DNA from: Flemingiibacterium sp045644145 | Lineage (GTDB): Bacteria > Bacillota > Clostridia > Oscillospirales > CAG-272 | DNA: 29,204 nucleotides | Assembly (NCBI GenBank): GCA_045644145.1 | Contig: JAZRGK010000024.1 | Span: forward strand, 1-29,204 | Direction of reading: 5' to 3' | Shown here: piece by piece, positions 1 to 6,348 of the stretch | Layout: each line of letters opens with the position of its first letter | Position numbering within the stretch: the stretch's first letter is position 1 | Translations under genes and position numbers: made by a program | The notes under the pieces: model-generated | Told to the model about the DNA's origin: nothing | Seen by the model: only the letters and a program-made list of their open reading frames with translations | The model's database searches: none

Positions 1-2
1 GT

Positions 3-77
3 GCTGGTGTGGCTCAATGGCAGAGCAGCTGATTTGTAATCAGCAGGTTGATGGTTCGACTCCGTTCACCAGCTCCA
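3..77 (+). tRNA. tRNA-Thr (anticodon TGT)
   Basis: The acceptor arm GCTGGTG (3-9) pairs with CACCAGC (67-73), followed by discriminator T and an encoded CCA at 75-77. The anticodon stem GCTGA/TCAGC encloses loop TTTGTAA, giving anticodon TGT, which reads ACA-type threonine codons. The T-loop GGTTCGACTCC is canonical. It lies 5 bp ahead of tRNA-Tyr, so the two are probably processed from one transcript. Confidence 0.97.
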
Positions 78-82
78 TATAT

Positions 83-167
83 GGGAGCGTTCCCGAGCGG
101 CCAAAGGGGGCAGACTGTAAATCTGTTGTCAGTGACTTCGGTGGTCCGAATCCACCCGCTCCCACCA
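83..167 (+). tRNA. tRNA-Tyr (anticodon GTA)
   Basis: The acceptor GGGAGCG (83-89) pairs with CGCTCCC (157-163), with discriminator A and encoded CCA at 165-167. The anticodon stem CAGA/TCTG holds loop CTGTAAA, giving anticodon GTA. The long variable arm expected of a bacterial class II tyrosine tRNA is present. The total length of 85 nt fits tRNA-Tyr. Confidence 0.97.
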
Positions 168-205
168 GAAAACGACAAGTTTCAAAACTGAAACTTGTCG
201 TTTTC
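168..205 (+). terminator. Terminator hairpin after the tRNA pair
   Basis: A perfect 17-bp inverted repeat starts one base after the tRNA-Tyr CCA: GAAAACGACAAGTTTCA (168-184), a 4-nt loop AAAC, then the complement at 189-205. The stem ends in AAAA/TTTT, so the 3' side carries a short T run, as in an intrinsic terminator. It probably ends the tRNA transcript and could work in both directions. Confidence 0.8.
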
Positions 206-424
206 AGTTATATTCGCCTTTGGCGAGTTATATCGCTTCGCAGTTATATTGGGCTAATGCCGAGTGATATTGCCCTTCGGGCAGTTTTGGAGGCGAATAT
301 AAGAACCTGCTTCGCAGAACCTTGTTACTCGCTACGCTTGTAATAATATCACTGAAGCCGCAGGTTTTAATATCACATTTTGCGTAAGCAAAATATATCA
401 CTCCGTCGAAGACGGAATATCACT
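206..424. repeat. Array of mini-hairpins separated by ATATCACT-like spacers
   Basis: About 220 bp without a credible gene hold a row of small inverted repeats of differing sequence, set apart by variants of one short spacer (AGTTATAT, AGTGATAT, ATATCACT). Clear hairpins are CGCC-TTT-GGCG (215-225), GGC-TAAT-GCC (252-261), GCCC-TTC-GGGC (272-282), CTGC-TTC-GCAG (307-317), ATTTTGC-GTAA-GCAAAAT (377-394) and CCGTC-GAA-GACGG (403-415). The last two are flanked directly by ATATCAC(T). AGTGATAT is close to the reverse complement of ATATCACT, so the spacers themselves can pair. Stems differ in sequence while pairing is kept, which points to selection or copying of structure. I do not recognise a named family. 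Confidence 0.75.
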
Positions 425-700
425 AAAAAACAACTATTCTGCGAGAGTTTGAACTCATACGCAAACTTATCGAAAATATCTTTTTATAGCCTACACAACA
501 AACGGGGACAGCGAGAGCTGTACTTTTTTGATTTTGTGCGGGTGGATTCGGAAGCCCGACCTTGCCGTTTGCGGCGAGGTAATGGGGCGTTGTGGACTTA
601 GGCTATGTTCGCACCCCGTCGGAGCGCGCGGATATGTATACTGTTGCTCCACCAACAAACGATGACAGCGAAGGACTTATTTTCATAGGGAAGTTTGCTT
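425..700. other. Intergenic stretch with two isolated hairpins
   Basis: No credible gene is visible; the short open frames here lack a ribosome binding site and protein-like composition. Two hairpins stand out. ACAGC-GAGA-GCTGT (508-521) is followed by T6 at 524-529 and resembles a weak terminator. ACCTTGCCG-TTTG-CGGCGAGGT (559-580) is a 9-bp stem with one G-T wobble. Nothing else is recognised. Confidence 0.5.
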
Positions 701-748
701 GTAGGGGCGTGCATTGCACGTCCGAGGACGACCGATGGTCGCTCCTAC
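701..748. repeat. GTAGGG-family inverted-repeat element, copy 1
   Basis: The outer arms GTAGGGGCG (701-709) and CGCTCCTAC (740-748) pair with one G-T wobble. Inside lie CGTGCA/TGCACG (708-713/715-720), GTCC-GA-GGAC (720-729) and CGACC-GAT-GGTCG. The element can therefore fold as one long hairpin or as two adjacent ones. Two longer relatives with the same GTAGGG...CCCTAC ends occur at 8702-8779 and 15499-15573. A non-autonomous, MITE-like or REP-like origin is an inference. Confidence 0.6.
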
Positions 749-853
749 ATTATCTTTATCCTTATTCATTGCCCATGCCATTGTACCATAAATTTGTCGG
801 AGAGGCAATCCCTATATCTAAATTTACAACTTGACTTAGAAACACACCACTAA

Positions 854-882
854 TTGACATATCAAAGAATTTGTGGTATAAT
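854..882 (+). promoter_or_regulatory. Sigma-A promoter for the 904-3219 gene pair
   Basis: A consensus -35 TTGACA (854-859) and consensus -10 TATAAT (877-882) are separated by 17 bp. The predicted transcription start is near 889, just before the ribosome binding site GGGGGGA (892-898). The promoter rules out translation starts upstream of about 889 and places the next gene's start at the TTG at 904. Confidence 0.88.
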
Positions 883-903
883 TACGGAAATGGGGGGATT
901 TGC

Positions 904-1455
904 TTGACTAAGGATGTTTTCAGAAAACAAGTTTTAATATGCTTCGTATTAAATGTAATAGCAATTGCCATCATAATAGGATTTTGTGCTACTATGTTTA
1001 ATCGGTATTCCTTCCCAAATGAAGAAAACACCTCTGTAATAAGCGGTACAGTGACCGAAGTTTATCACAGCGTGCCTAAGGGCGACGTTGTTGTGGCAAT
1101 GTCAAAGGGTGATTCACTGCGTTTGGTATATCCGTGGGGGATTAGGGATTTATATTCAACACTTGGTTATGACATAATACAGCTTTCCGATTTGCTGGAA
1201 GGAAAGAACATAGATTGCGTAGGAATGAATACACTGCCATGGGCGGTGAAAATTTATGTGGATGACATAATAATTGATAACAGCAAATTGACTTCAGACG
1301 AGATTTTTGTCACACGGGTAGGAATTGTTATCATGGGATTGATAATGCTCGTATTTCTCATCGGTGGCGATATACTATATCTGGAGCAAAAATATAAACG
1401 TTTTGTAAAAGCAGAAAAGAAACGGATGAGAAAAATCAACCGTGATATGAAATAA
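904..1455 (+). CDS. Hypothetical membrane protein with two TM segments
   Basis: I do not recognise this family. From the TTG at 904 it encodes 183 residues: a short charged N-terminus (LTKDVFRKQ), a hydrophobic helix (about residues 10-30), an extracytoplasmic-looking domain of about 100 residues, a second hydrophobic helix (about 140-162, VGIVIMGLIMLVFLIGGDIL) and a very basic tail rich in K and R. The TTG start is chosen because the longer frame from 871 would begin inside the -10 box, and because GGGGGGA lies 5-6 nt upstream of 904. The central part (SGTVTEVYHSVPKGDVVVAMSKG) may be a small beta domain. It is 45 bp ahead of the ABC transporter gene and probably shares its transcript, so an accessory role to that exporter is possible but unproven. 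Confidence 0.7.
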   Translation: MTKDVFRKQVLICFVLNVIAIAIIIGFCATMFNRYSFPNEENTSVISGTVTEVYHSVPKGDVVVAMSKGDSLRLVYPWGIRDLYSTLGYDIIQLSDLLEGKNIDCVGMNTLPWAVKIYVDDIIIDNSKLTSDEIFVTRVGIVIMGLIMLVFLIGGDILYLEQKYKRFVKAEKKRMRKINRDMK

Positions 1456-1500
1456 AACATGTAATTGTTGCTAACACACAAAATAAAGGAGTAAAAACAA

Positions 1501-3219
1501 ATGCTAAAGCGTTTTCTCGGCTACTATAAGCCGCATATGAAAATTTTCATACTTGATATGCTTGCGTCGCTGACCGTGGCACTTGTGGGCATCGTGTATC
1601 CTATAGTTACGCGCACTATGCTGAATGACCTTATCCCAAACAGAAATTACAGGCTTATCGTTATTTTCGGCATTTCGCTTTTGCTTCTTTACGTTGTACG
1701 TATGCTGCTTAATTATTTTATTCAGTATTACGGTCACGTTATGGGCGTGCGTATGCAGGCGCATATGCGTTCGGACATGTTCCGCCATCTTGAAAAGCTC
1801 CCCTACAGCTACTACGACAACCACGAAACGGGCAAAATCATGTCCCGCATGACAAACGACCTTATGGACATAAGCGAGCTTGCCCACCACGGTCCCGAGA
1901 ATATACTTATTTCTTCCGTTTCCGTAATCACGGCGTTTGTTTATCTTATAAGCATCAATGTGTGGCTGACGCTTATTATCTTTTTCGCCGTGCCCTTTCT
2001 CCTTATTATCGCCACCGCGCTCCGCAAAAAGATGCGTGGTGCCTTCCTCGAAAGCCGCAAATCCGTGGCGGAGATAAATGCCTCTCTTGAAAGCAGTATT
2101 TCAGGCATCCGCGTGACAAAAGCGTTCACCAATGCCCATAAGGAGCAGGAAAAGTTCGAGATCGGCAACCATAAGTTTGTTGAGGCGCGTCGCAAGGCTT
2201 ATAACGCCATGGGACAGTTCCATTCAGCTACCTCGTTTATCACCGATATATTCAATGTTATCGTGCTTATAGCAGGCGGTCTGTTCCTCTATGCAGGACA
2301 GATCGAGCTTGGCGATTACACAACATTTATGGTGTCGGTTGGCGTATTTATTACCCCCGTCATGACCATGATAAACTTCATGGAGCAGTATCAGAACGGT
2401 GTCACCGGATTCGAGAGATTCCTTGAGATAATCGATGCCGAGCCGGAAACCGATGCCCCGGGTGCTGTCGATATGGGTAAGGCTGAGGGCAATATCCAAT
2501 TTGACAATGTCACCTACGCCTATGACGGCGAGCATGACGTATTAAAGGGTGTCAGCCTCTCCATAGACAAGGGCAAGACCTTCGCTCTCGTTGGCCCATC
2601 CGGTGGCGGAAAGACCACCATATGCCATCTTATTCCACACTTTTACAATGTGGAGTCGGGACGCATCCTGATAGACGGAAAGGATATACAAAGCATTACC
2701 CGCGAATCCCTGCGCCGCAATATTGGTATTGTTCAGCAGGATATTTACCTCTTCAACGCAAGCATCCGCGAAAACATCCTCTATGGGCGGCTGGATGCCA
2801 CCGAGGACGAGGTTATAGAAGCCGCCAAGCGTGCCAATATCCACGAGTGGATAATGACCCTAGACGAGGGCTACGAAACGGTCATCGGCGAGCGCGGTGT
2901 CAAGCTGTCCGGCGGTCAGAAGCAAAGGCTTTCCATAGCCCGAGTGTTTTTAAAAAATCCGCCTATACTTATCCTCGATGAGGCGACCAGCGCCCTTGAT
3001 AACACCACGGAAATAATGATTCAGCAGGCACTCGATGAGCTTTGCAAGGGAAGAACCACCATTGTTGTGGCGCACAGACTTTCCACCATCAAAAATGCCG
3101 ACGAGATCGCGGTTATTTCCGAGGGAAGCATCATAGAGCAGGGAACTCATGACGAGCTTGTGGCTCTCGGCGGTATGTATGCAAAGCTGCACTCGGGGCA
3201 GTTCAGAGAAAAGGTCTAA
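1501..3219 (+). CDS. ABC exporter half-transporter (permease-ATPase fusion)
   Basis: This 572-residue protein has the usual layout of an MsbA/LmrA-type half-exporter, expected to work as a homodimer or with a partner. An N-terminal six-helix transmembrane domain (about 1-310) precedes a nucleotide-binding domain. That domain shows Walker A GPSGGGKTT (365-373), Q-loop (IGIVQQDIYLF), signature LSGGQKQR (469-476), Walker B ILILDEATSALD with D493/E494, and switch histidine H525 (AHRLST). All catalytic residues are present. The ATG follows AAAGGAG with normal spacing. Only one half-transporter gene is present, preceded by a small membrane protein. The substrate cannot be inferred; lipids, peptides or drugs are all possible in this family. 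A multi-hairpin element follows its stop codon. Confidence 0.93.
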   Translation: MLKRFLGYYKPHMKIFILDMLASLTVALVGIVYPIVTRTMLNDLIPNRNYRLIVIFGISLLLLYVVRMLLNYFIQYYGHVMGVRMQAHMRSDMFRHLEKLPYSYYDNHETGKIMSRMTNDLMDISELAHHGPENILISSVSVITAFVYLISINVWLTLIIFFAVPFLLIIATALRKKMRGAFLESRKSVAEINASLESSISGIRVTKAFTNAHKEQEKFEIGNHKFVEARRKAYNAMGQFHSATSFITDIFNVIVLIAGGLFLYAGQIELGDYTTFMVSVGVFITPVMTMINFMEQYQNGVTGFERFLEIIDAEPETDAPGAVDMGKAEGNIQFDNVTYAYDGEHDVLKGVSLSIDKGKTFALVGPSGGGKTTICHLIPHFYNVESGRILIDGKDIQSITRESLRRNIGIVQQDIYLFNASIRENILYGRLDATEDEVIEAAKRANIHEWIMTLDEGYETVIGERGVKLSGGQKQRLSIARVFLKNPPILILDEATSALDNTTEIMIQQALDELCKGRTTIVVAHRLSTIKNADEIAVISEGSIIEQGTHDELVALGGMYAKLHSGQFREKV

Positions 3220-3236
3220 AATCAAAAAATGTTCTC

Positions 3237-3393
3237 GGGAGGTGTTGCACTAAGGTGCAACACCTCCCATAAAATACAGCTTGTCACCCGTTTAGGATTC
3301 CATTTTTGTGTGCTTTACACACAAAAAACGCTGTATTTGGGCGCATACGCACCCGGGGCTGTTGCAAGTTTTCAACTTGCAACAGCCCCTTTT
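3237..3393. repeat. Multi-hairpin intergenic element A
   Basis: Five paired pieces sit in 157 bp. Hairpin 1 is GGGAGGTGTTGCAC (3237-3250), loop TAAG, complement 3255-3268. A long-range arm AAATACAGC (3272-3280) pairs with GCTGTATTT (3330-3338). Between these arms lies TTTTTGTGTG (3303-3312), loop CTTTA, CACACAAAAA (3318-3327). The element ends with a 16-bp hairpin at 3355-3389. The order hairpin, arm, inner hairpin, arm, hairpin is repeated at 13006-13189, where the left hairpin also begins GGGAGGTG. It lies just after the ABC exporter stop codon. Confidence 0.7.
3355..3393 (+). terminator. Intrinsic terminator after the ABC exporter
   Basis: GGGGCTGTTGCAAGTT (3355-3370), loop TTC, and the perfect complement AACTTGCAACAGCCCC (3374-3389) form a 16-bp stem followed by TTTT (3390-3393). 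It is the right-hand hairpin of the multi-hairpin element and the most terminator-like part of it. It separates the exporter from the atp promoter. Confidence 0.75.
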
Positions 3394-3458
3394 GGCATAT
3401 TTTACATAGACATTACAAAAAAACTAAAAGATTTACAATGGAAATTAAGAATAAACTA

Positions 3459-3487
3459 TTGCACAAATGAGAAAATTATGGTATAAT
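3459..3487 (+). promoter_or_regulatory. Sigma-A promoter of the atp operon
   Basis: The -35 TTGCAC (3459-3464) and consensus -10 TATAAT (3482-3487) have 17-bp spacing. The predicted start is near 3494, giving a leader of roughly 55 nt before atpI. An AAGGAGG at 3525-3531 lies in this leader, 16 nt ahead of the ATG at 3548, unusually far for a ribosome binding site. Confidence 0.85.
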
Positions 3488-3547
3488 AACATTCAGATGT
3501 TTTTATGCATTAAAGCGTTGCCTTAAGGAGGCGAAAACGGCAGACTT

Positions 3548-3952
3548 ATGATAAAACTTGATAAGGTCGTCCTTCGTGAAACTGTTTATGTGGCAGTTTG
3601 GGTTGCGGTGTTCTCGCTTATTATGGAAGCGGTGTTTTTGGTGCTTTCAAGGTGGGATATAACCGTGCTTCTCGGCAATCTGCTTGGCGCTCTCGGCGCG
3701 GTGCTTAATTTCCTGCTTATGGGAATCACGGTGCAGAAGGCTGTTTCAAAGGATGAGAAGGACGCGAAAAATTTGGTGAAGCTCTCACAAACGCTCCGTC
3801 AGTTCATGCTTCTCGGATTTGCGGCGGTGGGCTTTATATTTAACTGCTTTAATATTATTGCGGTGCTTGTACCGTTTTTGTTCCCAAGTGTGGCGGTCAA
3901 GTTTCGCATGATACGCTATAAAGATACTGATGGGGGAGGGAAAGCTGTATGA
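3548..3952 (+). CDS. atpI: ATP synthase accessory protein I (AtpI-like)
   Basis: A 134-residue membrane protein with four predicted hydrophobic helices (about 13-34, 39-60, 86-104, 104-120), first gene of the ATP synthase operon. AtpI-family proteins assist c-ring assembly or ion supply; the sequence is poorly conserved, so the call rests on position, size and topology. The ATG at 3548 is the only plausible start, because no start codon lies between it and AAGGAGG at 3525-3531. That leaves a long 16-nt gap, which may mean weak initiation. Its stop overlaps the atpB start (ATGA at 3949-3952), indicating translational coupling. Confidence 0.75.
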   Translation: MIKLDKVVLRETVYVAVWVAVFSLIMEAVFLVLSRWDITVLLGNLLGALGAVLNFLLMGITVQKAVSKDEKDAKNLVKLSQTLRQFMLLGFAAVGFIFNCFNIIAVLVPFLFPSVAVKFRMIRYKDTDGGGKAV

Positions 3953-4860
3953 TAAAAGAGCGTGACTTAAAATTTAAAGTGCTTGATGTGCTGTTTCTTT
4001 TGATGACTGTTCTCCCCTTTGTTTTCGGCATGGTGCTGAGAATTCTCACAAAGCCTGTGTCAAACGGTATCGAAATAGCCGGTGCACAGATATATTTTGT
4101 GATCCCAATGCCAATTCAGGATTTTCCCATAACCGAATCTCAGGTGAACTCGTGGATAGTTCTCGTGGCAATTTTCGGATTATGCCTATATTTTACCCAC
4201 GGCATCCGTGCAGGGGTTGAAACCACACGTCAGCTTGCGGCGGAATGGGTAGTAGAGAAAACCGAGGGGCTTGTAAGAACAAATATGGGCGAGGATAAGT
4301 ATTTCGGTGGTTTCCCACCGTTTATCGGAGCAATGATGGCGCTTTCCGCTTTCTCCAGCCTTATCACACTGGTGGGACTTTATCCGCCTACTTCGGATAT
4401 GAACGTGGTTGCAGGATGGGCGGTAATCGTATTTGTGCTTATAACCTACTACAAGATGAAGTGCGGTCCCATTCACTATGCGGCAAGCTTCTGCGATCCG
4501 CCTCTGCTTGCGCCTCTTAATATTATAAGCGAGATAGCAACTCCCGTTTCAATGGCATTCCGTCATTACGGAAACATTATTTCGGGAAGCGTTATATCGG
4601 TGCTTCTCGGTGCGGCGCTTCAGGGCGTATCAAAAATGGTGCTGTCATGGATGCCGGGAGTCCTTGCGGATTTCCCGCTGTTCCAAATAGGTCTGCCTGC
4701 TATATTCTCCATCTATTTCGATGTATTCAGCGGCGGACTGCAGGCGTTCATATTCGCTATGCTTACCATGCTTTACGTTTCAAGCGGATTCGCTATCGAC
4801 GATTACGAAGCACTTAAATTAAAAAAGGCGGCAAAGGCAGCCGCAGCAGAAACTAAGTAA
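3949..4860 (+). CDS. atpB: F1Fo ATP synthase subunit a
   Basis: This 303-residue Fo stator subunit forms the ion half-channels against the c-ring. The C-terminal half has the conserved region NIISEIATPVSMAFRHYGN, in which R205 is the expected essential arginine of the fourth or fifth helix. Several hydrophobic helices cover the protein (about 14-32, 68-84, 124-146, 152-170, 205-235, 250-285). At 303 residues it is longer than many family members, with extra sequence at the N-terminus and before the first conserved helix. The C-terminus is a lysine/alanine-rich tail. It overlaps atpI by 4 bp and precedes atpE by 26 bp. Confidence 0.93.
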   Translation: MIKERDLKFKVLDVLFLLMTVLPFVFGMVLRILTKPVSNGIEIAGAQIYFVIPMPIQDFPITESQVNSWIVLVAIFGLCLYFTHGIRAGVETTRQLAAEWVVEKTEGLVRTNMGEDKYFGGFPPFIGAMMALSAFSSLITLVGLYPPTSDMNVVAGWAVIVFVLITYYKMKCGPIHYAASFCDPPLLAPLNIISEIATPVSMAFRHYGNIISGSVISVLLGAALQGVSKMVLSWMPGVLADFPLFQIGLPAIFSIYFDVFSGGLQAFIFAMLTMLYVSSGFAIDDYEALKLKKAAKAAAAETK

Positions 4861-4886
4861 ATTTTATTTTTTGGAGGATATAAAAA

Positions 4887-5177
4887 ATGTTAGAACTTGC
4901 AATCGGTATTATTCTCGGATGCTGTGCACTTGGCGCAGGTATGGCAATGATCGCCGGTATCGGCCCCGGTATCGGTGAAGGTAACGCAGTAGCTAAAGCC
5001 TGCGAGGCAATCGGACGTCAGCCCGAATCAAAAGGCTCTGTTACAACCACCATGCTTATGGGTTGTGCTATTGCGGAAACCACCGGTCTTTATGCGCTGG
5101 TTATCGCGATTTTGCTTATTTTCCTTGCTCCCGGCAGATTCGTTGATATTCTCATGACCACTATAGGTCTTAAATAA
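4887..5177 (+). CDS. atpE: F1Fo ATP synthase subunit c, probable Na+-binding rotor subunit
   Basis: A 96-residue hairpin of two transmembrane helices joined by the conserved polar loop RQPE (44-47). Helix 1 contains the glycine-rich GAGMAMIAGIGPGIGEG and helix 2 contains the ion-binding GCAIAETTGLY. The binding carboxylate is E64, followed by T65 and T66, with Y69 at the position of the Na+-rotor tyrosine. Helix 1 has E31 where classical Na+ rotors have glutamine. From the known biochemistry of Na+ rotors, the E-plus-ETT combination matches the two-carboxylate type described for Fusobacterium nucleatum. Na+ coupling is therefore inferred, not shown. A good GGAGG lies 9 nt before the ATG. Confidence 0.95.
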   Translation: MLELAIGIILGCCALGAGMAMIAGIGPGIGEGNAVAKACEAIGRQPESKGSVTTTMLMGCAIAETTGLYALVIAILLIFLAPGRFVDILMTTIGLK

Positions 5178-5197
5178 GCTTACATTAGGTGATTTTA

Positions 5198-5701
5198 ATG
5201 GGTAACTTGGAAGTTATTTCCGTCAACCTGTGGCAGATACTTGTATCGCTTGCCAATCTGCTTATACTGTTTCTTCTTATGAAGAAGTTTCTCTATAAGC
5301 CGGTTACTGCGGTGCTTGAGAAGCGCCGCGCCGATATTGAGGGCGATTATGCCGCCGCCGATGAAGCCAAGCGAGCTGCTCTTGAAAGTAAGACGGAATA
5401 TGATGAAAAGCTGTCGGGTGCCGAGGCTGAGGCGGATTCTATCAGAAGAAGCGCCGCTGATGAAGCCAAGCGTCACGGTGAACGTATAGTTGCGGATGCT
5501 AAAGAAAAGGCAGACGGTATTATGCGTGCGGCTGAAGCTCAGATCGAGCTTGACCGAAAGAAGGCTGAGGCGGATATGAAGCGCGAAATCGCGGATGTAT
5601 CCGTAAAGCTTGCGGAAAAGCTTATTGAACGTGAGATAAATGCCGATACTCACCGAAGCCTTATTGATTCGGTAATTGACGGTATGGGTAACGAGCAATG
5701 A
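5198..5701 (+). CDS. atpF: F1Fo ATP synthase subunit b
   Basis: A 167-residue peripheral-stalk subunit. One N-terminal membrane helix (about 8-28, VNLWQILVSLANLLILFLLM) is followed by the typical KKFLYKPV boundary and a long charged coiled-coil rich in A, E, K, D and R. The ATG at 5198 is preferred over a GTG 9 nt upstream because AGGTGA (5187-5192) then serves as the ribosome binding site with 5-nt spacing. It binds subunit a in the membrane and delta on top of F1. Its stop overlaps the atpH start (ATGA at 5698-5701). Confidence 0.93.
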   Translation: MGNLEVISVNLWQILVSLANLLILFLLMKKFLYKPVTAVLEKRRADIEGDYAAADEAKRAALESKTEYDEKLSGAEAEADSIRRSAADEAKRHGERIVADAKEKADGIMRAAEAQIELDRKKAEADMKREIADVSVKLAEKLIEREINADTHRSLIDSVIDGMGNEQ

Positions 5702-6228
5702 CTGAAATAAGTGAAGCGTACGCACAGGCTTTATTTACTCTTGCGGCAGAGGAGGGCGTCAAAGCTGAGGTCGCCCAGTCCGTAAAGGTAATTAAAGACC
5801 TTGTGGCGGCGTATCCCGAGTACACCGAGCTTCTTGCCGCGCCGAACATTCCCTTTGAGGAGCGTTCCAGGGTTATTGATGAGGCTTTCGGTGAAAAACT
5901 GCACGAGTTTGCGGTATCTTTTGTCAAGCTTCTCTGCGAGAGAGGGCATATACGCGACCTTGACGAATGCCTAAGCGAATATCTGAAGCTTTATGAAGCT
6001 TCGGACGGTACTGCCACTGCGGAAGTAGTCAGCGCGGCAGAGCTTACTGAGGCGGAAAAGGAAGCGCTTAAAGAAAAGCTTGAGAAAAAGTTTTCAAAGA
6101 AAGTGGAGCTCCACTGCACCGTTGATGAGAGCATACTCGGCGGAATTATTGTAAGCGTTGACGGTACAGTTATGGACGGAAGCCTTAAGCGCCGTCTTGC
6201 CGATGCGCATGACATTATCGGAAAATAG
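5698..6228 (+). CDS. atpH: F1Fo ATP synthase subunit delta
   Basis: A 176-residue protein of normal delta/OSCP length. The N-terminal helical domain starts with the typical SEAYAQALFTLAAEEG, and the C-terminal part ends with the conserved signature ILGGIIVSVDGTVMDGSLKRRL, which binds the b subunits. It caps F1 and joins it to the peripheral stalk. It overlaps atpF by 4 bp. Downstream is an unusually long 120-bp structured spacer before atpA, where atp operons are usually tight. Confidence 0.93.
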   Translation: MTEISEAYAQALFTLAAEEGVKAEVAQSVKVIKDLVAAYPEYTELLAAPNIPFEERSRVIDEAFGEKLHEFAVSFVKLLCERGHIRDLDECLSEYLKLYEASDGTATAEVVSAAELTEAEKEALKEKLEKKFSKKVELHCTVDESILGGIIVSVDGTVMDGSLKRRLADAHDIIGK

Positions 6229-6301
6229 GATTTTCCGATAGGGAAGTTTCGTGCTTTCGCGTCACCGACGCGAATTTCCTGCGGAAACCGCACAAAACTT
6301 C
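6216..6301. other. Structured atpH-atpA spacer: hairpin plus three-way-junction fold
   Basis: TATCGGAAAA (6216-6225) and TTTTCCGATA (6231-6240) form a perfect 10-bp hairpin spanning the atpH stop. Next, GAAGTTTcGTGC (6243-6254) pairs with GCACaAAACTTC (6290-6301) with one mismatch. Inside are two hairpins, CGCGTC-ACC-GACGCG (6258-6272) and TTTCC-TGC-GGAAA (6275-6287). The predicted RNA is a three-way junction. It could protect an mRNA end, mark an RNase site, or be an inserted repeat; which of these holds is open. Confidence 0.65.
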
Positions 6302-6348
6302 AGAAATTTTAAGTAAACTTTCCTTATGCTAAAGTCGAGGTGATTAAA

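Noticed and set aside
17..343. Open frame of 108 codons across both tRNA genes and the terminator
   Set aside because: It runs through two clear tRNAs and a hairpin, has no ribosome binding site, and its product is an artefact of structured RNA genes.
206..424. CRISPR array
   Set aside because: The repeated spacer is only about 8 nt, unit lengths are uneven, and the variable parts are self-complementary hairpins, unlike CRISPR spacers.
380..834. Short open frames of 70-80 codons
   Set aside because: They cover hairpins and the inverted-repeat element, have cysteine- and arginine-rich random-looking products, and lack a usable ribosome binding site.
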